Part shown: positions 22,936 through 33,400 of the stretch, piece by piece | How positions within the stretch are numbered: the stretch's first letter is position 1 | Layout of the letters: every line of letters starts with the position of its first letter | Source: Gyromitra esculenta | Lineage: Eukaryota; Ascomycota; Pezizomycetes; Pezizales; Discinaceae | Assembly (NCBI GenBank): GCA_038503075.1 | Contig: JBCAML010000019.1 | Location: forward strand, 868,001-932,000 | Direction: 5' to 3' | DNA: 64,000 nucleotides | Notes under the pieces: generated by a model | Told to the model about the DNA's origin: nothing | Database searches by the model: none | The model's input: the letters and a program-made list of their open reading frames with translations, nothing else | Translations under genes and position numbers: made by a program

Positions 22936-24268
22936 TAATTTCACATTCCGTCAACAGAATGCCCCTGTTTCCCATACAAGGCAAATACGAGTATAGCTTT
23001 CAGCAAACTAATTATGCGGCTGTCAGAAATTTAAAACGCAAACTCATCTGGGAACCTGCTGCAGCCAAAACGCTCTAATGCAATAACACCGGTATACGCG
23101 GACACATTACCTTATAAACCGGTGAATACATATATCAAACGAGGCCGAACCGAGACAACGCTGTTACTAGGATCTATCTTATTAGCATGAGATCCCGAAT
23201 CCGTACAATCGGGCTTAAACTCTTTCTGTTGCAGCGTGTCTCGACACTTGTCTTCCTGCTGTCTCAGCTCAGCCCACAACTGCCCATTATTTCGAGCTCA
23301 CCAGAATGACAAACAGCTGCACGTACAAGGGTGTGCTAGGCTACATGTAACCAAACAACAGTTTGATGTACTCTACAGCAGATCCAGAAACACCGGCCGA
23401 CAACATACACTCTGTAACATCTCCTCCGGATGCTATCCATCACAATTCACAAAGTCTGTCAAATAAACCGCATGCGTGTTTGATGGAAACATGAAAATAG
23501 GGAAAATGTTTAGGATACCAAGCTTCCGACGGGTTTGTATGCCGGATACCACAACTCCTTGGCTCGCCATAACTAAACCTATGCTATCAGTCGCTAACCC
23601 CGTTTAGTCTACCTAGCTGGGTATGGAGAACTCTAGATTTTTAGTTATAGCTTCACGGAAAATCAGGCAGTATTTTATTTTTTTCTCAGTTTTCTTGAAT
23701 AAAATAGTGTACTATAGGAGGTTCTTTGGCATGAAACCTACAGTAGTTTAGGGAATGGTGTTGTGGTGGGTGGGTAGGTGCTGTCAGAGCAAATTATCTA
23801 GCATACAAACACATTAGGAATATGGATGGTATCCTGAGCGTTTTCCCATGAAAACAAGATGCTGGCGATTGTGCAATTCGAACTTAAGACCTGCGGGGTG
23901 GTTGCTAGATTACCCGGCTTTAAGTTATGCGCTTTAGGCGCGCTTTTTTACACCGAACATTCGTGGGATCCGTTTCTGGGCATGAACACTACAGCACTAA
24001 AAAAGGGGATGCGGTTGGTACGGGATGTGTGCGGTATTTCTGTAAAACACAAGGCTAATGTGGATTTCTGCGGTGGCTACGGCAGTAGTCCGGAGTTAGG
24101 CTGTAATTTCCTAGCAATACAGTAACAGATCTACCCCACTTTTTTGCACTGTAGTCTCAAGACCCAGATGCAATATTGCCGTATCTAGGTCCAATGACAA
24201 GAGGAAAAAAAATAGTATTTTCGGCTACTCTATAGATCTAGTACCTACAAGCACCACGTTTGATATCT

Positions 24269-25214
24269 TCAAAATTTAATCGCCTTCTCCGGCCGCAAGA
24301 AGTACGCCACAAGGAAACGTTTCTGGGTGCCATCAATTGGCTGAGTGACACGATGTACACACGAATGGAGCCTTTTCCCCGACAAAGCGTCCAGCGAGTC
24401 GGCGACATTGATCATGGCACACCCAGCTTTCGGCTCAATAAACGCCCATTTCTTCGTCTCGGGCAGCTCTAATTCCGTACCCCACAGATCGCAGAAGAGA
24501 ATCGTCAGGGTGCCACTATCGGTGTGCTCACCCCCAACGACATCAGTAACAAGATTTTGGCATGGCTCATTCATCAACTTAACGCCGCTGTCGCTGGGCT
24601 CGCCTTCACGATTGCTATTCTCGAAACGATCGGTGCCTTGGAGGTTGAGTGCATCGGACAGGCAAGAAAGCATCTTATGAGCGATGTAATGGGAGACCGA
24701 GCCGAACCGTTCAAGTAGCTCTGCATCTTCTTGGAGGATAGCAGGAAGCACAAGTGTCTTTTGAATCACTTCATCGCGTGCAACCTAATGCATGTCAATA
24801 AAGCTAACTCCGAAAATTCGCAGAGATACCTGCCTCGAAGCTGCTATATATTTCCCCTGGCTTGTAGCTACGCCAAGTGTGTCAGCACTTATCTGCCCTA
24901 GAAATCTCAATCTCAATCACAACATACCCACGGTCTTCGGTCTCCCTATAGTCCTTCATCTTCAGCTCCTGGGGCTGATTAAAGTACTTCTCGGTGACAG
25001 CATATAAACTCTGCACATCTGCGAGATACTGCTTTGTGGAGTCGCTCTGAAGATCAAGGTAGAAAAATCCAGGGTTTTCAGCGGCCTTCAAAAGTTTTTG
25101 AACTTCGGCAGGCTCGTTGGAAACAAGGCGCACGAAATCAATGACTTCAAGGGAAGCAGTTTCAACCGGAGTGCTACCGATCATGGTGGTATACGAAGCA
25201 GCGGTAGGAGACAT
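24269..25214 (-). CDS. 2-oxoglutarate/Fe(II)-dependent oxygenase (isopenicillin-N-synthase-like)
   Basis: Model on the minus strand: exons 25214-24928, 24867-24834, 24784-24269; 278 residues. An N-terminal DIOX_N-like region (VIDFVRLVSNEPAEVQKLL, then GFFYLDL) precedes the 2OG-Fe(II) core with HTD (His194, Asp196) and His251 in HSCVHRV as the iron triad. Arg263 in RFLVAYFLRP is the likely 2OG-binding arginine. Intron 1 has a GTATGT donor and a CTGAC branch point. Intron 2 keeps frame only with a GC donor (GAG|GCAGGT), which restores FEVARDEV, a conserved family segment. Family knowledge: fungal members hydroxylate, desaturate or epoxidise small molecules, often in secondary metabolism. Substrate unknown. 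It diverges from the TyrRS-GNAT gene, with 1.57 kb between them. Confidence 0.82.
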
Positions 25215-26780
25215 GTTTGTGATGCTTAAAATTTTTTAGAGAAATTCCAGCTGTAGGTACTGAGTCTAGGTGTAATTGAAGTTGTAGATTTTGACCTCTG
25301 CAACTAATGTTAACCTATGTACTCTATTAACTAGGAGAACGAGATCACGCTAAGACGTCTAAATAAAGTGTGGCTGGAATATCTTACTAGAAAATATTCG
25401 GTAACAGTAATTCTTTTGCTACTCGCTACACCTAAGGAGTGGGGGGTCTTTCGCTTCTCTTTGCTCAATTAGGTATAGAAACCATGTATAAGGCTTAGGG
25501 ATGAGAGGAGGCTGCATATGCCAAAAAACCTGCCGGGTTGGGAGGGGGAGGGGGAGGGGGAAATATTGATTCTGAAGAAACCACTACCACAAGTGCCTAG
25601 GGAGGCAACGAAAAGAAAATTTGTGCAGATATCCGACGAACCTATTATACATAGTATCTCACCTGAAGAAGCAATGAGATAATGCCTGATGAGGAGGGGT
25701 AGGATCATATTCATGGCTTTTCTTATGAATATGGATATTTTGTTTCGGATGTATCCAGAACCCCTCAGAGTCATGGAAAAACTATAAGGGCTAGAGGATA
25801 ATTTTTTTTGTTGAATCCGCTTTCATTTGGTGATCGGAATCTTGGGCGATGGGCGGTTACACGGTGATATGCATTATGCGTGTCTCACGAGTGAATTGTA
25901 ATCACAACTGCTTACTATTATCAGCCGTTCCTATGTTACCCCATACTGCATGTAGACCCCTACCACCGGTCACTAATTGCCAGAGCCTTGTAGGGTACGC
26001 AGCTGGGAGGGGTCAGTTTTACTCGGATCTTCTTGGCGATGGTCGGGGTTTCTCACCGTTCAGATCTAGCCATATCGACTTATCGATTAGCCAAATTCAT
26101 CCCATATTTCAAGTTCTTCATGATGATGCAAGTACTGTACTTCATGCTAGAGCGATCCACGACGGCACTTGCAACGCAGAGTCCATGTAGCTACCGCAAA
26201 ATCTCAGCTTCATTCAGCAACTACTTAGCACTTGGTCCAATCAACCCATGAAGGTAACGTCACACTGTTGACAGATACCGTGTGCTGTTGAATACTCTAC
26301 TCTCCGAACAATAACGATTAGCATACCAAAAATGGAAACTTCCGATCTGTGCATGGCACCGGTGAGATTCTGCGGGGTTCAGCCACGAGACAGAAGATGC
26401 AATCGAGCCTGCAGTGGGCGCCATCTCCTGAAGGAGAGGTTAAATTGATTACAATCGTTCCGGTGTTGACGCCGTTTCAAAGCTGGTGGCATCCTAGGAT
26501 CGACGCCACTCCGGGGTTGATATCACTTTTAGGGTTGACAGTATTACTTATCGAATTAGACGATGCTAGAGAGAGGAGTCTGTAGGCTTCTGATAAGTAC
26601 CTGTACTTGGCATTAATAAATACTCTTAGCCATCAATCCAACTTAGTAGGACAGGATAGAAGAAACAAGTACTAAACACCAGCAAATCACCTCTCAAACT
26701 TCAACTCAGTCTGTCCGACGGGGCTGGATAGAAAAATATACTTCTAAATAGTTCTCAATACTCTCTTAATCATCAATTCA
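25215..26780. other. Divergent upstream region of the oxygenase and TyrRS-GNAT genes
   Basis: About 1.57 kb. It has a G-rich tract near 25540-25560 (GGGAGGGGGAGGGGGAGGGGG type) and several open frames (e.g. 25849-26190, 26349-26585) that I cannot match to any family. A small unrecognised gene here cannot be excluded. Confidence 0.4.
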
Positions 26781-29065
26781 ATGTCAAATCCAGAGGATGC
26801 AGAGCAGAGGTTCAACCTCATGGCTCGAGGGCTACAAGAATTTCAAGGCCAGGATATAATCAAGAACATCTTGGCCGAGGGCAATAGCCCGAAAGGCATT
26901 TGGGGTACGTATACTATCCAGTTACGTGCCTAAGTATGGATAGAACTGTCAACTAAAACATCGAGCAGTAACGGTGCCCACGGGGAGACGTGAGTGTAGA
27001 AGCTTTAATGGCCCCTCAATTGGCTAGCACTGAGAGAATAGTACAGCACATTTAGGTTATCTCGTCCCGTTGGCAAAGATGGCCGATTTCATACAGGCAG
27101 GATCAGAGGTATTTAGACTCTTCCTTGAGTTTACTATGGATTGTGTTGATCTTTTTGAGCACAGGTTACTGTCAGCCTTGGAGGTAAAAAATCTTAAATG
27201 AACGTTGTGAGTAAATATACTGAACGTCTATCTGTAGACATCTACGGATTCCTCATCAATTACATACACTCGTGGGAGGTTGTAGGCTACCGTGCAAGAT
27301 TTTATCAGTTCGTCATGACCGCTGCCTTTGAGGCGGTTGGTGTCCCGGCTTCAAGCGTACGCTGGGTGAGGGAATCTACCCACCACCTGGAACGGGAAAA
27401 CGTTCTCGATAACTACAAACTTTTGGCACTAGTGTCTCAACGTCAGGCCAAGGAAACCGGAGATGAACTCATCAACAGCACTATGCTGGGTCCACTGCTC
27501 ACCCCTAGTTTACAGGCGCTGGATGAAGAGTACCTCGGATCTGATTTTGATTTTGGTGGAATAGACCAGGTAAATAATAGAACCGTAATGTTTATTGTAG
27601 TACTCTGATTGACACCCTCTTGAAAGCTTGGACTCTTTAATTTCGCCGAGAAATTCCTTCCTGAGCTCGGCTATAAAAAACGCGCTCATTTGATGAACGT
27701 AATGCTCCCAGGACTCACAGGAAGCAAGATGTCAGCCTCCGACCCAAACTCCAAAATTGACCTCCTCGATTCCCCGGAAACAGTTTACAATAAAATCACT
27801 AAAGTGGACTGCGAAGCGAGTGATGTCGTCGAGAACGGCATTTTATCTCTCGTCAAAATACTCTTGATCCCTATCAGCAAGGTTCGGTTGGAAAGAATGA
27901 AGGGCAATGTAGCTGAAAAACTCACGGGACGCCAAGGCACTATAGGAGATCAACGCCCATTCATCAGTGCAGATGCTCCAGAAGGCACCGTATTCACCAT
28001 CCAATTGGATTCAAAGGGTGGAGACGTGCTTAAACACTACAAGTCGTACGATGAGGTTGAGCGAGACTATGTGGAGAAGCGACTGTCTCCTGAAGCACTC
28101 AAGAATTCAGTTATTAGTGTTGTGAATCAGTTGTTAGTTCATATCCGCAAGTCATACGAAGAGAATGAGGAGTGGCAGGCAATTGCGAAGCTAGCTTATC
28201 CTGATGTAGAGGCAGAGTAAGTTTTAGATCCATCGTAAAACCAATAACGGTTAGTTATGAGACTGAGAGCTAACACTTCCAGGACCACGCCAACTGCAGT
28301 AATAAATTTCTGCCTTCCAGTTCGGGAGCTATCCAATGAGCGTGTCAAAGTAACACCTTTTATTGTGAGTCCAGCTATCACTGAACCAATAACAAAATTT
28401 ATATGCTAAAGATCCACTCCAATAAGCCTCCAATCCATGCTCTTAGTTTCTTCAAGCAATCACGACTGCACCCAGAGCTATATGCTCATTTACCAGTTGG
28501 CCCATACGTTACAACAAAAGACTTTGTGGATAACTTTATCGATAGAATGATACATCCAGATCCTACCATGACGCTATACGCTATCATCGACAAGACGCGC
28601 CCTCCTACCAAGGAGGACAAGGACGGAGCACTAGCTGGTATTATTACCTATATAAACACTTCGACAACCAATCTATCCACCGAAATAGGCTACGTAATCA
28701 TCTTGCCACCCTATCAGAAAACACATGTCACCACAAATGCCGTCGGGCTCATGCTCCAGTATGCGTTAGAGCCCCCGTCGAATGGTGGTCTAGGACTACG
28801 ACGAGTTGCATGGCAAACAAGCTCTGCGAATACCGCTTCCATACGTTCTGCTGAGAGGTTGGGATTCGCAAAGGAGGGAGTGCTAAGGTGGGATCGAGTA
28901 TTTCACGAAGGTAGAACTAAGGGAAAGACCGGGAATGGTCGTAAGATGCCTCCAGGTGATGATGAAAACTTGGGGAGAGATACGGTCGTGTTCAGTCAGT
29001 GTTGGGATGACTGGGAACAAGGAGGGAGGGAAAAGATGCAAACCCGCATGGATAGGCGTAGTTAG
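26781..29065 (+). CDS. Tyrosyl-tRNA synthetase paralogue fused in frame to a GNAT acetyltransferase domain
   Basis: Eight-exon model: 26781-26904, 26969-26989, 27035-27108, 27165-27183, 27238-27569, 27627-28216, 28283-28364, 28412-29065; 631 residues, every junction in frame. Residues 1-386 are a eukaryotic/archaeal-type class I TyrRS: HLGY (54-57, HIGH motif), LQALDEEYL (171-179), FGGIDQ (185-190), KMSAS (224-228), and the usual core ending at AYPD. The stop codon after VEAE overlaps a GTAAGT donor; a 66-nt intron with CTAAC branch point and TTCCAG acceptor leads into a RimJ/RimL-type GNAT (LPVRELSNERVKVTPF; EIGYVIILPPYQKTHVTTNA; SIRSAERLGFAKEGVLRW). Alternative: two genes, TyrRS ending at 28220 and GNAT starting at ATG 28257, only 36 bp apart. 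Pocket residues differ from normal TyrRS (Ile40, Thr168). It is probably not the housekeeping enzyme. Confidence 0.7.
28217..28282 (+). other. Intron joining the TyrRS and GNAT parts
   Basis: GTAAGT donor, CTAAC branch sequence 12 bases before the end and a TTCCAG acceptor. Removal skips the TyrRS stop at 28218-28220 and keeps the frame. If retained, translation ends after the TyrRS, so splicing could switch between the short and long proteins. Confidence 0.6.
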
Positions 29066-29454
29066 GCATTCAAACCTAGAGATTGCTATACTTAGTGCAT
29101 CAGTGACTAGCGTGATTCACCACCCTCTAGATTAGATGTAGATTTGCATATCTCGAAAAATTTAAAGTTTTACATCTGAATATGAAGCGATAAAATTCTA
29201 GGTGACATCGAATTGTTTGGTAACATTCCTGAAGGCTGAAATAAATCATTAGAAGATCACGATACTCCAAGGAACGATTGACCATTTCTACGTAGTCCTG
29301 TAGTTAAACCCCTAGAGCTGTTGACTCTAATATCTACAGTGCGAAAAAGGAAGATTAAATTAGTATAGCAGTGGTATAGCGTTATGGTAAAGGACAAATT
29401 AGTGTGAGGTCCATCCAGTTATGTGATGCGATTCCCCAGGAGATGTCGTAGATA

Positions 29455-29546
29455 CTCACGTCGCCGATTTCCAAATTGATCATGTGATAAGTTAATAAGT
29501 AACTTAATATATGTCACATGATCGAGTTAGAAATCGGCGATATGAG
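29455..29546. mobile_element. MITE, family A copy 3 (divergent)
   Basis: TA flanks at 29453-29454 and 29547-29548. Arms CTCACGTCGCCGATTTC and, on the complement, CTCATATCGCCGATTTC, then TTGATCATGTGA on the left and a matching inner arm. 92 bp, almost a perfect hairpin. Only the outermost bases match family A, so membership is tentative. Confidence 0.65.
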
Positions 29547-29609
29547 TAGTGCTTCAGGCTTATTCCAACACTCTTTTCAAATCCGGTAACAACTTTACCC
29601 CGTACTATA

Positions 29610-30117
29610 CAAGATGCGGTCGGAAAGTCCTCGCCCACTCCCCAAATTTAAAACACCAAAATTAGGCCGCTTCACGATTTTTTAAACCACATTTCGGGTT
29701 ATTGAATAAAAAATTTAGCTATACCAGAGGCTTGAGGGATCCATAGATCTCTACTTTATTACTTTATTTTACCCTCAAACTCATATCACCAATAACAGTG
29801 GAAGAAAGCTCAGGGGGGAAGTTTGAGGAGTGTAGCTTTAAATTTTATATAATACTATGGCGTTGCCATACAAATCTACAAGTACTACAAGTGCATGTAC
29901 TGATCACTTGCAGACCACTAGTTCTTGGCTCCCATCCCTTCAACAACAATAGTTGGAGTGGGAAAAGGACTAGGGAGTAGATATTTATGAAATCGTAGAT
30001 CTAACAGTAAAGCTAATTTATTTACTTATTAACCAGAAGTGTGGTTTAAAAAATCGTGAAGTGACCTACTTTTGGTGTGTTTTGGGGAGTGGGCAAGGAC
30101 TTTCCGACCGCATCTTG
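29610..30117. mobile_element. Fold-back element with ~100-bp terminal inverted repeats
   Basis: TA flanks at 29608-29609 and 30118-30119. Both arms begin CAAGATGCGGTCGGAAAGTC and run about 95 bp with few differences (GCCCACTCCCCAAA; CTTCACGATTTTTTAAACCA). 508 bp, no transposase frame. Confidence 0.8.
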
Positions 30118-30373
30118 TACTGTGAACCACGTGACCACGCCACGATGGGTTTAGCAGTAGCAAATATATATTAAACATGCCCTTCATCTCAACGGGGTCA
30201 CGAAGCGGGTAACTACCGTAGCAATACAGCTTAGTGTTAAAAATCACATGTAGCCTTGTATCTGACGTCTTCAGCTATATTCATATATCAAAAATAGTTA
30301 TATGTTGGTACATTTACAGCAAAATCGAGTGATTGTCCGCATCATACAGACGTTGACTACGTGTATATATATA

Positions 30374-30986
30374 TATGTTCCGGCCCGTATGTCATTAAAC
30401 CCCGTTTACAAAGTGGCTGGCCATTTTGTAAATGGGCCAGCCAGTTTACAAATGGAGCAACTTTGCAGATAGGCTGGCCCACCAGCAAAGTGGCACTAGT
30501 TGGTGGCCCGTATCCAAAGTGCAACAGCAAAGCTCAGACCACCATCGAAGCTTGGGCCATGAGGCCTTGCTAAAAATCTACTCAGAATGCCTGAGTTTCA
30601 ACCCAAGGTATCAGAATACTCCATTGCAGCCCACTACTATAGCAATTTTATCATGAACTCAAACGCACCCATCGGCTACTAGTACAAAAAAATGTCACTC
30701 CAACTTGAAGTTAAAGAGCTCGGCGCACTCGGGTGCTGGATAATATCATGATGATGGTCGTTGTGGGGAAGCTGACATTCTTTTAGTGTAAGTTGACTTA
30801 CATGTAGTTGTGGTTAACTTGAATGAAAACCATTTTACTTTGAATACGGGCCAAGTTCGAATAACACTTTGGAGATGGGCTGGCCCATCTACAAAGTTGC
30901 TCCTTTTGTAAATGGGCCAGCCCATTTGTAAAGCAGGTTGGCCACTTTGTAAACGGACATTCTTGACAAACGGGCTAGAACATATA
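30374..30986. mobile_element. Fold-back element with ~150-bp terminal inverted repeats
   Basis: Left arm 30374-30530 and right arm about 30838-30986 are inverted copies at roughly 80% by eye. Shared blocks are CGTTTACAAAGTGGC, GGAGCAACTTTG and GGCCCGTAT-CAAAGT. Inside each arm the unit TTTGTAAATGGGCCAGCC recurs in both directions. Exact ends are blurred by flanking TA repeats. No coding capacity. Confidence 0.75.
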
Positions 30987-33400
30987 CACATACACATAGT
31001 CTCCAATCCTCTAGGGTTTTTGTTCACGCCATAACTTCTGTTGCATGCGAAAAGAATTCAACTCAAACTATGATTTAACCAAACAAAAAAAAACAGCCCC
31101 CAACCCTCTTGTATAGCGTATCATCTTTCATAATTTAGAACCCCCTTTAGCGCCTGCACTTGCGCATATGCCTTGTGCATCAAGATCTCTAGTGCTGGAC
31201 CTCTGGATTGGTGAGTGAATCTCGCGCCTGCCTATGTCTGCATATTGCATTTACTTCTATCTCTATTGATGGCAGCTGCTAAGCACTTAGCGTGTGTGTG
31301 ATGTCACTCCGGTCTTATGCAAACTCTACAGCATACACACATATACGCTACCTAAAAACTATTAAGCTTAGTTCTCGTACCGGTACCGCATCTTCTTGCC
31401 CGCTATTGCTTCGTAAATACGTATAACGCCTCACTCTACTTTCTTAAATATCAGTCTACGGTCTAGCTCCGTTGGAAGTAGCCAGCTCTTTATGGTGGCT
31501 GCGGCAGTATTCATCACTAAAACTCGACGTCCCAATTGTCGCGTGTCGGGCCTAGCTCTCTCCGTCAATGAAATCCACGGGATCGCACCTGGTGCGGGCT
31601 GTTCAAGGGAAAGGTTCCAGTTCTTAAAGCCATTTTATTTGCCGTAAACCGGACTAGATTGTAATGTAGCTGAACCAGTGACTATGTAATTCTCACATCT
31701 GCGTGTGAAATTCCTTATAGTTCCAGGCTAGCACGCATCGACACCCGACTAGGAAGCGTATTTTAGTTTAGAGGGTTTCATTACGCTGCCGACAGCCGAG
31801 TGATTCTTCGTGATCACGTCTTTACTCTATCTAGCCTTGCTCTAGATCACAATCATTTGCATCAATCCGGATCCGCCTCCACGTTTTTATTCACCAGATA
31901 AACTCCCAAATCAGAACTTGGAAGCTAGATTTGGACACCAATACATACATGCACTCTATACATGAACACGCTAAATCACAAAGAAAATAATAACAATAGT
32001 ACTATTCTCCTATTAAACACTTGCACAGCAAGCTCATAGACCAACGTTACAAAAACTCAAAGCTAGAGAGTGGGAGCGAGAACTACTCTATCGTACATGA
32101 AAACTGACAAGCTCACGCTACATACATGTACTTACCTGGAGTAAAGAAAAAGAACTTGGGGGGGGAGGAAAAAAAAATACAAAAGAAATATCAAAGCATA
32201 AAGAGCGTATAAAGAGTTAAATCTACATTAAAAATCACACAAATCACACGTCACGACTGGTGGTGGGAAAGAAAAAAAAAAGGTAAGCTCATAGTACGTA
32301 CCCGGGCCCGCCGTAAACCACAAGGATCAAATAAAATAAAGGCATAAGTGAGATAGATGATGGAAGTATTTGTTTAAAAAGAGAGAATTTATAGTTTGAT
32401 AAAACTAAGAGTGCCTTTAGCCCCCTATAACCGGGGACTTATAGTCTTGGAGGGGGGAGAGAGGAAAGAAAAAAAAAATCTGGATAAAATAAAACAAAGA
32501 AGAAAAGTAAAAAAGATATCAAACAAAATGAGATTCGTCAAGACCTTTCCAGGCCGATCCCCCCCTACCAGCCGACTCCTTCCAACCCCAAACCCGACCC
32601 TGTTTCCCCCAACCCCGATATAAAAGACGCGACCATCCACGACTACCATGAGAAAATAATACTAACAACGGCGTTCCCCCCTCCTTCCACTCTCAGATCC
32701 TATTTCCGAAGTGTTTCCCTATCTCCCGTAGACCGGCGGACGGGAGCGGATGCGGGGTGACAGGACGTCCATCCACCTTCCTAAGGGATCCAAGCAGGCT
32801 GGCATAGGTTCAAACGAGGACCACCCCCGCCGGGTATCTCTTGATGAAGGTGAAAAGGCTACACCTCTCCCTCCCCGAATCCGTCAAATCCGTCGAGAGA
32901 AAAACCATATCTGTCTCATCTTAACTGCTTTATCGAACTCGAATTCGATCTTGGGTATCCCTTGAAAAAAAAAGAAAAACACACACAAACATAAAAGGAA
33001 GATGAAGAAGAAGAAGAAGGAAAGAACGCAGTAATAACAGAAGCTTGAACACCATGTAAAATTAGTCATGCAGAAAGTTAGAAAAAAAAGCCCCCCAAGA
33101 AGTAGAAAAAAATCAAATAAACCCCGCTCAAATACACCTTAGAATTTTTTTTTTACTACATGGAACATGGAAAATGTCCAGCTTTTGTTGTTGCCCCTAG
33201 TAAAGCTAACCCCAGGGAGAAAAGAAAAATATTAATCCCCGGGACAGTCGAAAAGAAAAATAGTCGAATGGAAAGCTTTAAACCGACGAAAGCCAGCATG
33301 CCAAATTATGCATCACTATCTGGAAAAATAAAAAGATATTGCTAGATAGATAGAGAAAGAAAAGTTCATCATGTCGAACACGTGACTGACTAACTTCTTT

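Larger units (their letters stand above)
20057..24268. other. Gene-free, MITE-rich stretch
   Basis: About 4.2 kb without a gene I can support. It holds four TA-flanked inverted-repeat elements (20704-20826, 20889-21023, 22027-22159, 22799-22935). A lone 88-codon open frame at 23859-24125 has no recognisable feature and is not called. Confidence 0.55.
29066..33400. other. Gene-free stretch with clustered inverted-repeat elements
   Basis: About 4.3 kb. The first 2 kb holds three inverted-repeat elements (29455-29546, 29610-30117, 30374-30986). The part from 31 to 33.4 kb has A- and GA-rich low-complexity tracts and no recognised gene; its end is probably 3' UTR of the UPF0658 gene. Confidence 0.5.

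Noticed and set aside
23859..24125. 88-codon frame with ATG
   Set aside because: No domain, repeat-rich surroundings, no splice or promoter support.
25849..26585. Overlapping frames between the oxygenase and TyrRS-GNAT
   Set aside because: Hydrophobic pieces hinted at a membrane protein, but no recognisable family and no consistent exon structure.
28403..29065. GNAT as an independent gene starting at ATG 28403
   Set aside because: That start drops the conserved first GNAT segment, which is present upstream in frame across a good intron.
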